45,356 bases of DNA from Oscillospiraceae bacterium (lineage in GTDB: Bacteria; Bacillota; Clostridia; Oscillospirales; Acutalibacteraceae), in assembly GCA_031275995.1 (NCBI GenBank), contig JAISNY010000006.1, forward strand, positions 1 to 45,356, read 5' to 3'. Within the stretch, counting starts at the first letter, position 1; each line of letters opens with the position of its first letter. Below the pieces are notes generated by a model. That model saw only the letters and a program-made list of their open reading frames with translations. It was not told the DNA's origin and ran no database searches. Position numbers and translations under genes: made by a program. Shown one piece after another: positions 27,303-34,684 of this stretch.

Positions 27303-27995
27303 TTAAATTTCATGGGAAAGGCCTTCAAGCGCTTTCGCTTCTCTTACCTTCGCGCTCGAGTCACTTGAAGTTGCATAAACGCGGGGAACTTCTCCCACTA
27401 TTATTGTTTCTGCAATTGTCACGTTAGTTTTTACATTCGTATGTGAGGGATAACCTGGAATTACCGCACTGATATTAACTGATGTGTTTATGTAAATTAA
27501 ATGTTTTGTTTGGTTTATTCCGGCCTCGGAAAATTCACTTTCGAATTCTGTTTCCACGTTACCTGTTACAAAGATTTTAACCGGGATGATAGGTCCGGCT
27601 CCGCTGAACAGTTCGATTCCTACGATGGCGCCCAAGGGAATCCCGATTTTTCTCATTTCACATCTTGAAATTTCTTCTAGGATAGCCGTGCTGATACCAG
27701 ATTTTAAACAGTTTATCTTACGAATGTCGGTAATGATACCCAAAAGTTTTCCGTCGTCACTGCGTTCTATGTGCGCTATGTCTCCATATTTAATTCCGGT
27801 TTCTCCTAGTTCACGCGTAATTGCTAAATTAATCGCGTGTTCAGCTACTCCGCGGGCACAGTCGGCAGTTATAGATTTTATAATTGGGCGTAAACGTAAG
27901 TCTAAAATTATGAGAAAAGCTAAAATGAAGAGAATGAAGATTTTAAATTTTGTTATTGGCTTTATTTTTTTTTTTGTTCTACGTCGTTTCCGCAT
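27303..27995 (-). CDS. yunB: Sporulation protein YunB
   Basis: YunB is a sigma-E dependent mother-cell protein in B. subtilis; mutants sporulate or germinate poorly. The 230-residue protein has a basic N-terminus (RKRRRTKKKIK), one membrane helix at about 18-36, then the family region: LRPIIKSITADCARGVAEHA, IGIPLG/GIPLGAIVGIELFSGAGP and the ending with VPGYPSHTNVKT-like VIPGYPSHTNVKTNV and GEVPRVYA. The ATG has CGAGG upstream. It is divergent from rplS. Confidence 0.85.
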   Translation of the reverse strand: MRKRRRTKKKIKPITKFKIFILFILAFLIILDLRLRPIIKSITADCARGVAEHAINLAITRELGETGIKYGDIAHIERSDDGKLLGIITDIRKINCLKSGISTAILEEISRCEMRKIGIPLGAIVGIELFSGAGPIIPVKIFVTGNVETEFESEFSEAGINQTKHLIYINTSVNISAVIPGYPSHTNVKTNVTIAETIIVGEVPRVYATSSDSSAKVREAKALEGLSHEI

Positions 27996-28034
27996 CGTTG
28001 CACCTCGTTATTATCATTTTATACAGGCAAGAGC

Positions 28035-28064
28035 TTGACGGTTAAATTTTTTATGTGTTAGAAT
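28035..28064 (+). promoter_or_regulatory. Predicted rplS promoter
   Basis: TTGACG (28035-28040), an 18-base spacer, TAGAAT (28059-28064), preceded by TGT as in the str operon promoters. The leader to the ATG is about 25 bases. Confidence 0.55.
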
Positions 28065-28094
28065 CAGCGGGAGTGTTTCGTATGGAGGACTGTT

Positions 28095-28439
28095 ATGGAT
28101 TTATTAAAAGAAGTTTGCAAAGAATCGGTTAAAAGTAATAATTTCAGTTTTCGGGTAGGCGATACTGTTCATGCGGACGTGAGCATCAGGGAAGGCAACA
28201 AAAGCCGAATTCAATCGTTCGAGGGCGTGGTTATTGCTCATTCCGGCGGTGGCATATCCGAAACTTTTACTGTTCGCAAAATTTCGTACGGCGTGGGAGT
28301 TGAGCGTATTTTCCCTTTGAACTGTCCTAATTTAAAGTCTGTGAAGGTTGTAAGGAGAGGCAAGGTTCGTCGGTGTAAGCTTTACTATTTGCGCGACCGG
28401 GTTGGTAGAGATGCGAAAGTTAAGCAGCAGGTGAGGTAA
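28095..28439 (+). CDS. rplS: 50S ribosomal protein L19
   Basis: L19 lies at the 30S-50S interface. The 114-residue protein carries the family blocks [40 protein letters not shown] and [20 protein letters not shown] (length standard). GGAGG precedes the ATG. It is the first gene of the rightward cluster. The usual neighbours trmD and rimM are not upstream; lepB and rbgA follow, an order common in Firmicutes. Confidence 0.97.
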   Translation: MDLLKEVCKESVKSNNFSFRVGDTVHADVSIREGNKSRIQSFEGVVIAHSGGGISETFTVRKISYGVGVERIFPLNCPNLKSVKVVRRGKVRRCKLYYLRDRVGRDAKVKQQVR

Positions 28440-28651
28440 AGTTATGTTTGTGCGGTTGTTAGAAAAGCAAGTCTAGTACATAGCATGTCGGTCAGGCTGA
28501 GATTTTTGGGTAGGTATGATTTTATTCGCAAAAGACAGTTATTTTTGTTTAAAATTGCGAACAGTTGTGTAGTCGGAGTTTTGCTTAGAGATTTTGGGTA
28601 TAAATGAAATAAAGGTGTTATGGAGTAAACTGGTCTAAAACTAGGGTATGG

Positions 28652-29233
28652 GTGGTGTTGTGTGTGTCGAAGGATTCAACGGACGAAGTGAATTTTGCAG
28701 CCGTGTCTGGCAAGGCTGAATTGTTTTGTTTCGAGTGGATTGAACTTATATCTCAATCCTTGATTGTTGTTGCCTTTGTTATGGCGTTTGCTTTCAGACC
28801 GTTCACTATTGATGGTTCTTCAATGCGTGATACGCTTTATGATCGCGATAAGGTTATAGTTAAAAAGTGGGATTTTGTTCCGCATAACGGCGATGTTGTC
28901 GTAATAAGAAGATACCGTGAGTTAGATGCGCCAATTATCAAACGTGTGATTGCTACGGAAGGTCAGGAACTTGAAATAGATTTTCAGACTGGCAGTGTTT
29001 TTGTTAATGGAGAAAAACTTAATGAAAATTACATTAAAGAACCTATGAGGAGACGTGGCGATGCCGAGATACCTAAAGTTATCCCCAAAGGTTTTACGTT
29101 CGTGATGGGCGATAACAGAAACAATTCTACAGATAGTCGATGGAATATGGTTGGTTTGGTAGACAACAGTTACATCGTAGGAAAGGCAGTGTGCGTTTAT
29201 TTCCCTTTTTACAGAATCGGGATGATTAGGTGA
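28652..29233 (+). CDS. lepB: Signal peptidase I
   Basis: Removes Sec and Tat signal peptides outside the membrane. The 193-residue single-span protein has its membrane helix at about 28-48 (SLIVVAFVMAFAFRPF), directly followed by GSSMRDTL, containing the catalytic Ser, then IIKRVIATEG with the catalytic Lys, and the C-terminal box GDNRNNSTDSR. The start is uncertain: GTG at 28652 or in-frame GTG at 28664, the latter with GGTGG eight bases ahead. It overlaps rbgA by four bases. It would process the signal peptides of the Rab-like proteins. Confidence 0.93.
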   Translation: MVLCVSKDSTDEVNFAAVSGKAELFCFEWIELISQSLIVVAFVMAFAFRPFTIDGSSMRDTLYDRDKVIVKKWDFVPHNGDVVVIRRYRELDAPIIKRVIATEGQELEIDFQTGSVFVNGEKLNENYIKEPMRRRGDAEIPKVIPKGFTFVMGDNRNNSTDSRWNMVGLVDNSYIVGKAVCVYFPFYRIGMIR

Positions 29234-30063
29234 ATTTAAATTGGTATCCCGGTCATATGGCCAAGGCAGAACGTGGGATTTTGGAAATATCTAGGGTTGC
29301 CGACGTAATCTTTGAGGTTCTTGATGCCCGAATTCCTTGGAGTAGCCGAGGGGATTATCATTTAAGGAACAAGCCGTGTATTTTGATTCTTAATAAGTCG
29401 GATTTGGCTGACCGCACTGATACTGGTTGCTGGTTAAATTTTTTTAATAAAAACGGGTTTACTGCTTTTGCTGTGGATAGTAAGGTAAATAATTCATCTA
29501 AAGTTATATCTGCCGTTAATAAGATTTTTCCTAAGAGAACTGGAAGATTGCTTTCTGTCAGGAAAAGGTTCGATTGTTTTAGGGCCGTTGTTATAGGAAC
29601 TCCAAATGTTGGTAAGTCTTCGTTTATAAACAGTGTTCTTGGGCGTCGCAAAACAAAGGTTGAAAACCGCGCGGGAGTGACTTCACAGAATTCCTGGCAT
29701 AGGTTCGGAAACATTGAAATTTGTGATACTCCTGGTATTTTGAGACATAGATTAGGGCCTGAAGTTGGGGAAAGTATAGCTTTTGTCGGCGGAATAAAGA
29801 GTGAAATTATTGACCCTGAGTTAGTAGCTTATTCTTTGGTTACACGCCTTAAGGAGTTAATTAACGAAAAATATTTGGGATGTTTAGATTTAAGTTTAAG
29901 CGCGGAAGAAGTAATTGAAAATTTTGGAAAATTGAGGAATTTTATTTCTCCCGGTAAAAATGTTGACATTCGGCTCGCTGCGTCGGTATTTTTAAAAAGT
30001 TTTCAAGATGGGAAATTCGGTAAAATCACTTTGGAGCGAGTTAACAAGTATGGTAACACATGA
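29230..30063 (+). CDS. rbgA: Ribosome biogenesis GTPase YlqF/RbgA
   Basis: A circularly permuted GTPase needed for late assembly of the 50S subunit. The order of G motifs confirms the permutation: G4 LNKSD (about residue 58) comes before G1 GTPNVGKSS (about 123) and G3 DTPG (about 168). The N-terminal NWYPGHMAKAER motif is characteristic. Length 277 residues, standard. The GTG start overlaps the lepB stop (GTGA), showing translational coupling. Confidence 0.95.
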   Translation: MNLNWYPGHMAKAERGILEISRVADVIFEVLDARIPWSSRGDYHLRNKPCILILNKSDLADRTDTGCWLNFFNKNGFTAFAVDSKVNNSSKVISAVNKIFPKRTGRLLSVRKRFDCFRAVVIGTPNVGKSSFINSVLGRRKTKVENRAGVTSQNSWHRFGNIEICDTPGILRHRLGPEVGESIAFVGGIKSEIIDPELVAYSLVTRLKELINEKYLGCLDLSLSAEEVIENFGKLRNFISPGKNVDIRLAASVFLKSFQDGKFGKITLERVNKYGNT

Positions 30064-30670
30064 AGAATGGTATTTTTATGAACAAAGATTTCGTACCGAG
30101 GGATTCCTTAATATATGCGGAATCGATGAAGCTGGGCGCGGCCCGCTTGCGGGACCGGTTTGTGCTGCGGCGGTAATTTTAAAAGAGGATGTTATAATAC
30201 GTGACATTGATGATTCAAAAAAACTCAGTGCTTCAAAACGCGAACAACTTTTTCATGTAATAACTGAAAATGCGCTCGATTACAGCGTAGCTTTTGTGGA
30301 TGAGAAAAAAATTGACGAGATAAATATCTTAAACGCAACTCATCTCGCGATGTTTAGGGCTGTGTCGGAGCTTTCGGTTTGCCCCGACATGATTCTCGTA
30401 GATGGAAATTCTTCACCTGATTTCGGCATAAAAACTTTAGATATCGTCAAAGGTGATTCTCTTTCTGTATCGATAGCATGTGCCTCGATACTTGCCAAGG
30501 TCAGCCGTGACAGATTAGTTAGTGAAATCGGTGAAAAATATCCTCAATATTTTTTTAAAAAACATAAAGGATACGGTACTAAGCTACATATTGAAATGAT
30601 AAAAAGGTATGGATTATGTGAATTTCACAGAAAAACTTTTACTAAAAAGTATGCAGTGAATTATGAATAA
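30050..30670 (+). CDS. rnhB: Ribonuclease HII
   Basis: Cuts the RNA strand of RNA-DNA hybrids and starts removal of ribonucleotides from DNA. The signature GIDEAGRGPLAGPV carries the first catalytic Asp and Glu; later IDDSKKLSASKRE, ILVDGNSSPD and SILAKVSRDR supply the rest of the site. The frame opens at 30008, but the ATG at 30050 fits the family length (206 residues) and follows a GGAGCGAG sequence. It overlaps rbgA by 14 bases and yraN by 8, so this is a coupled operon. Confidence 0.95.
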   Translation: MVTHEEWYFYEQRFRTEGFLNICGIDEAGRGPLAGPVCAAAVILKEDVIIRDIDDSKKLSASKREQLFHVITENALDYSVAFVDEKKIDEINILNATHLAMFRAVSELSVCPDMILVDGNSSPDFGIKTLDIVKGDSLSVSIACASILAKVSRDRLVSEIGEKYPQYFFKKHKGYGTKLHIEMIKRYGLCEFHRKTFTKKYAVNYE

Positions 30671-31046
30671 AATTAAGCTTAGAGGCAACTTCGGCGAAGC
30701 TTTTGCAAAGAATTATTTAAAATCTAATGGATATAGCATAGTTAGTAGTAATTTTTCGAGCCGTTACGGAGAAATAGACATAATAGCTAAAGATTCAGAT
30801 TATATAATTTTTGTAGAGGTTAAGTTTTATAAGTCGGAATTTTCCTCTATAGGAGTGAATCGCGTTAATTTGGCTAAACAACGGAAAATAATTGCTACAT
30901 CGCTTGTTTACATGGAACAAAATTTTGTTTCAAATCAGCCTAGATTTGATGTTGTAGGAATAGCATTTGATTCTAAGCGGGGAGTTGTATCTATAAATCA
31001 TATAAAAAATGCATTCCAAACAGATCGTTTTCAAGAGATTTTTTGA
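30663..31046 (+). CDS. yraN: UPF0102 (YraN) endonuclease-like protein
   Basis: Small protein with a Holliday-junction-resolvase-like fold; function not established. The nuclease-type motif is present: RYGEIDIIAKDSDYIIFVEVK, with the D-ExK residues. Length 127. It overlaps rnhB. The last codons (FQEIF, then TGA) lie inside a duplicated copy of the dipeptidase 5' end, so the original C-terminus has probably been replaced. Confidence 0.88.
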   Translation: MNKIKLRGNFGEAFAKNYLKSNGYSIVSSNFSSRYGEIDIIAKDSDYIIFVEVKFYKSEFSSIGVNRVNLAKQRKIIATSLVYMEQNFVSNQPRFDVVGIAFDSKRGVVSINHIKNAFQTDRFQEIF

Positions 31047-31211
31047 CTCATACTGTGACACAGTTCATAGAATCGTTAAAGAAAAGGTTAGTTTTTTCAT
31101 CATTAATGAAATCGTATAAAAAAATATATTTTAGGCAGATGGTTTTCATGAGATTTTTTGATTTACATTGTGACACAGTTCATCGAGCCATTAAAGAAAA
31201 AGTTAGTTTAT
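31021..31211 (+). repeat. Imperfect tandem duplication of the dipeptidase gene start
   Basis: About 76 bases at 31021-31096 (starting CAGATCGTTTTCAAGAGATT) recur with few changes at 31136-31211 (starting CAGATGGTTTTCATGAGATT), offset 115. The second copy encodes the true start MRFFDLHCDTVHRA of the dipeptidase. The first copy would read FQEIFDSYCDTVHRI, then soon meets a stop. The first copy also supplies the stop codon of yraN. Confidence 0.8.
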
Positions 31212-32026
31212 ATGACGAAATGTTGTGTGCCTCATTCAAAAAAACCGAGTATTTTTCTGAATATATAGGATGTTTTGCGGTTTGGATTCCAGATGAATTG
31301 CGCGGGCCGAACGCTTGGTATTTTTTTGAGAAATCCTACGAAAAATTAAACAGGGAGAAGCGGAATTTTAAACATAAGGCAATTTTAACGGTAGAAGGAG
31401 GAGCAGTCCTAGGAGGCGAATTAAAAAACATAAAAAAATTAAAAGAGTTTGGCGTTAAAATTTTAACACTAACGTGGAATGGAAGATGTGAAATTGGTGA
31501 TGGCGTTGGCGTTGACGGTTCCAAAGGGTTAACAGATTTTGGTGCTTCAGCAATTAAAGAATTGCAAGAAAACGAAATTTTTATTGATATTTCCCATGCT
31601 AGCGAACCTCTTTTTGAAGATGTTTGTCAAATTGCTTCCAAACCGTTTATGTCGACGCACTCGAATTCAAAAAGTGTGTGCAAACATCGTCGTAACTTGA
31701 CAGATAAACAATTTGAAGCTATCAGGAATGTGAATGGCGTAGTGGGCGTTACGTTTTGCAATGATTTTCTAAAGATTTCAAAAGGTGCCGATATCGAAGA
31801 TGTATTTTCTCATATAGAATATTTTCTTTCACTTTCTGGTGAGGATACCGTTTGCATAGGAAGCGATTTCGACGGTGCAGAAGTTCCGGAACGCTTGAAG
31901 GATATCAGTAAAGTTTACAAATTGTACGAGTTTATGCTTAAAAAAAATTATTCTGAGCAGATGGTTGATAAAATTTTTTTCAGTAATGCTTATAATTTTT
32001 TTAAAAGGAATGGTCAAAATTTTTAA
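31148..32026 (+). CDS. Membrane dipeptidase family (peptidase M19)
   Basis: Zinc-dependent dipeptidase of the renal dipeptidase family. Metal-site and family blocks: FDLHCDTVHRA (replacing the usual DGHNDLP), LTVEGG, LTLTWN, the His pair SHASEP and STHSNSKS, HRRNLTD, and GSDFDGAEVP at about residue 235. The frame is open from 31043, but the first 35 codons come from a duplicated fragment; the ATG at 31148 gives the family N-terminus. About 292 residues. It sits between yraN and folP in the operon; there is no signal peptide, so it probably acts in the cytoplasm. Confidence 0.88.
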   Translation: MRFFDLHCDTVHRAIKEKVSLYDEMLCASFKKTEYFSEYIGCFAVWIPDELRGPNAWYFFEKSYEKLNREKRNFKHKAILTVEGGAVLGGELKNIKKLKEFGVKILTLTWNGRCEIGDGVGVDGSKGLTDFGASAIKELQENEIFIDISHASEPLFEDVCQIASKPFMSTHSNSKSVCKHRRNLTDKQFEAIRNVNGVVGVTFCNDFLKISKGADIEDVFSHIEYFLSLSGEDTVCIGSDFDGAEVPERLKDISKVYKLYEFMLKKNYSEQMVDKIFFSNAYNFFKRNGQNF

Positions 32027-32870
32027 AGCAGGAAAATTCAGTTTAAAACTAAGCGAAAAAACTTATGTTATGGGAATTTTAAACGTTACTCCCGATTCAT
32101 TTAACGATGGCGGAAAATGGTTTGACACTGAATCTGCAGCGGAAAGGGCGTTTTTTTTGCAAAAAATCGGCGCTGATATAATTGATATAGGTGCACAATC
32201 CACAAGACCAGGATTTATTAAAGTTTCAGCAGAGGAAGAAATTGAACGTCTTGTGCCTGTCCTTGAAAGAATTAAGGGGAAAATCAGCGTTCCTGTCTCA
32301 GTTGATACATTTTACCCGGGAACTGCAAAAGTTGCTCTTAAATATGGAGCAGATATAATAAATGATGTTAACGGATTTAAAAATCCTGAAATGTTCGAAG
32401 TTATATCCCAGACTTGTTGCGGAATTATTTTGGTGCATAATCCTATGGATTTTGATTCAGAATTTATTCCAGAAGATTCTTATTACGGCCAAAGCAGTTT
32501 AGGGAAAATTATTTCTTTTTTTGATGAAAAAATTGAACAAGCAAAAAAATTTAGAGTTCTCAAAGAAAGAATTTGCCTTGACCCGGGAATTGGCTTTGGA
32601 AAAAGCAAAGAAGAAAATTTTGAAATTTTAGGCAATATAGATAAATTTAAATTCAAAGGGTTTCCGGTAATGGTGGGTGCTTCCAACAAAAGAATTACTG
32701 GGGTTACTCGCCTTGAAAAGTTCAATGGTACTTTGGCGGCACATGCCGTTGCACAGTTTCTGGGCGCCAATATAATAAGGGTTCATGATATAGCTGAATC
32801 AATTTGTGCAGCCGCTTTGGTTGATAAAATAGTTTCATCAGGAAGATCGTCAGAGGCGAGAATTAGTTAA
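32010..32870 (+). CDS. folP: Dihydropteroate synthase
   Basis: Joins p-aminobenzoate to hydroxymethyl-dihydropterin pyrophosphate in folate synthesis; the sulfonamide target. Visible blocks: MGILNVTPDSFNDGG, DIIDIGAQSTRPGF, VDTFYPGTAKVAL, INDVNGF, DPGIGFGKSKEEN and GASNKR. The ATG at 32010 follows AAAAGGA and overlaps the dipeptidase by 17 bases. About 286 residues, normal. Next is folK; folB (dihydroneopterin aldolase), often between them, is missing here. Confidence 0.95.
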   Translation: MVKIFKAGKFSLKLSEKTYVMGILNVTPDSFNDGGKWFDTESAAERAFFLQKIGADIIDIGAQSTRPGFIKVSAEEEIERLVPVLERIKGKISVPVSVDTFYPGTAKVALKYGADIINDVNGFKNPEMFEVISQTCCGIILVHNPMDFDSEFIPEDSYYGQSSLGKIISFFDEKIEQAKKFRVLKERICLDPGIGFGKSKEENFEILGNIDKFKFKGFPVMVGASNKRITGVTRLEKFNGTLAAHAVAQFLGANIIRVHDIAESICAAALVDKIVSSGRSSEARIS

Positions 32871-32955
32871 TTTCTTCTTAGATATGTTGTGCTTTGGCTG
32901 ATAAGATAGTTTTACCCGGGAGATGTTCTTAAGGAGTGAGAAAAATTAGTGAGTT
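32814..32955 (+). repeat. Imperfect tandem duplication of the folP 3' end
   Basis: GCTTTGGTTGATAAAATAGT (from 32814, last codons of folP) recurs as GCTTTGGCTGATAAGATAGT (from 32891), and the similarity continues with gaps through GAGAATTAGTTAATTTC and GAAAAATTAGTGAGTTTATTC. The second copy forms the short folP-folK gap and overlaps the start of folK. Confidence 0.65.
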
Positions 32956-33433
32956 TATTCTTTCTTTAGGTACCAACATAGGCGAGCGTTTTCAAAATTT
33001 GCAGATAGCTGTAAGTTCTTTAAGCAACGTTTTCAAAACCAGAATATTGAATGTTTCCAAAATTTATACTACAGCTCCATTTGGAGTTCCGGATGAGCAA
33101 GAGGATTATCTTAATTGTTGCGTTCGGTTTGAAACAGAACTTATGCCACAAACAATTTTGGGTTGCTGCTTAGGTGTGGAATCAGCAATGGGGCGCGTGC
33201 GAAAAATTAAGTTCAGTTCAAGAATAATAGACATAGATCTTCTTCTTTTTGAAAATGAAATATTTAAAAATTCAGATTTAGTTTTGCCTCACCCTTTCAT
33301 ACGTGAACGTGCTTTTGTTTTAAAACCTCTTAGTGAAATTTGCGAAAAAAACAGGTTTAAAAATTATGATTTTTCTCAAGCTCTCAAGAATATAGATTTT
33401 TCGTCAGTTAATTTATATGAGCATCAATTCTAA
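32936..33433 (+). CDS. folK: 2-amino-4-hydroxy-6-hydroxymethyldihydropteridine diphosphokinase
   Basis: Transfers pyrophosphate from ATP to hydroxymethyl-dihydropterin, the step before FolP. The family blocks are SLGTNIGERFQNLQIA, the PFGVPDEQEDYLNC strand and RIIDIDLLLFEN with the Asp residues that hold magnesium; LPHPFIRERAFVLKPL ends the domain. Length about 165 residues. The start is unclear: GTG at 32936 lies inside AAGGAG, and an ATT at 32945 would be better spaced. The start region lies in the duplicated folP end. Confidence 0.93.
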   Translation: MRKISEFILSLGTNIGERFQNLQIAVSSLSNVFKTRILNVSKIYTTAPFGVPDEQEDYLNCCVRFETELMPQTILGCCLGVESAMGRVRKIKFSSRIIDIDLLLFENEIFKNSDLVLPHPFIRERAFVLKPLSEICEKNRFKNYDFSQALKNIDFSSVNLYEHQF

Positions 33434-33606
33434 TATTTTTAAATTTTGTAAGTATCCAAGATAAAGTTAATAATGAGTTTTATATTTTACTGATTTTAAA
33501 ATATAATATAATATAATTATTTTTAAATTTGAATTTTAAGTGAACGCTTGAAAAGGATAACGGTCATTCATCTTGAAGATTGAACTTTGGTTTTATATTA
33601 AAAATA

Positions 33607-34674
33607 GTGACGGTGAATTTTACGTTTTCACGAAGAAACTCTAAAAAAGTAAAAATAGGAAATCTATGTATCGGTGCTTTCGAGCCTGTTGCTGTGCAGT
33701 CGATGCTTAATGCGCCAAGCGGTGATATCAATGCAAACATATTGCAAGCTCGGGAGCTAGAAGATGCCGGCTGTGATATAATTCGCGTGGCTATTCCGGA
33801 AATAAAAGCTTTACATTTAATTGATGCTCTGAAAACAAAAATAAATATGCCAATAGTTGCAGATGTCCATTATAGTGCCGATTTAGCCGTGGAATGTGCG
33901 CGTGCAGGAGCAGATAAAATAAGAATAAATCCTGGGAATATAGGTAAAGAATCCGAAATTGAAAAAATCGTTTCTTTTTGTTCAGAATTAAAAATCCCGA
34001 TAAGGATAGGAATAAACAGCGGTTCGCTTCCAAATTCAATTTTGGAACGCTTCGGTGGCGTTTCAAGTTTGGCAATTTCAGAGTACGCTTTGGAAACTAT
34101 TAAAATTTTTGAGAAAATGGATTTCAAAAATATTGTTATTTCTGTTAAGTCTTCCTGTTTAAAAACATGTGTAGAATCTTATAAAATTATTTCCAAAAAA
34201 TGTAATTATCCACTTCACGTTGGCGTTACCGAAACAGGTGTTGGAAAAACTGCAATTATTAAATCTGCAATCGGTATCGGTTCACTTCTTATGGAAGGAA
34301 TCGGAGATACTATTCGTGTTTCTCTCAGCGCATCTCCCATTAAAGAGGTTGAAGCAGGACTTAACATCTTGAAATGCCTCGGGTTAAGAGGCGGTGTTAG
34401 CATAATTTCTTGCCCTACATGCGGAAGAACAACTATTGACGTCATAGATTTGGCTAATAAAGCAGAAACTCTATTGAAAAACATTGAAAAAAATATTAAA
34501 GTGGCTATAATGGGATGCTCTGTCAATGGACCGGGTGAGGCTCGCGAAGCGGATATAGGCATTACCGGTGCGGGCGGAATCGGTGTTATTTTTAAGAAAG
34601 GAGTCCCTATCAAAAAGGTAAGACAGGAAGCGCTTCTGGATGAACTATTAAAAGAAGTTTCTAAAATTGAATGA
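33607..34674 (+). CDS. ispG: (E)-4-hydroxy-3-methylbut-2-enyl-diphosphate synthase
   Basis: Iron-sulfur enzyme of the MEP isoprenoid pathway. Family blocks: VQSMLNAPSGD, GCDIIRVAIPE, KIRINPGNIG, RIGINSGSLP, then the cluster cysteines in ISCPTCGRTTID and MGCSVNGPGEAREAD. About 355 residues. The frame is open from a TTG at 33580; the GTG at 33607 gives an N-terminus of the usual length, but no ribosome binding site supports either. Together with ispF in this window it shows that the MEP route is used. It overlaps or abuts polC; dxr and rseP, often upstream, are absent. Confidence 0.95.
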   Translation: MTVNFTFSRRNSKKVKIGNLCIGAFEPVAVQSMLNAPSGDINANILQARELEDAGCDIIRVAIPEIKALHLIDALKTKINMPIVADVHYSADLAVECARAGADKIRINPGNIGKESEIEKIVSFCSELKIPIRIGINSGSLPNSILERFGGVSSLAISEYALETIKIFEKMDFKNIVISVKSSCLKTCVESYKIISKKCNYPLHVGVTETGVGKTAIIKSAIGIGSLLMEGIGDTIRVSLSASPIKEVEAGLNILKCLGLRGGVSIISCPTCGRTTIDVIDLANKAETLLKNIEKNIKVAIMGCSVNGPGEAREADIGITGAGGIGVIFKKGVPIKKVRQEALLDELLKEVSKIE

Positions 34675-34684
34675 GAGGGCGAGA

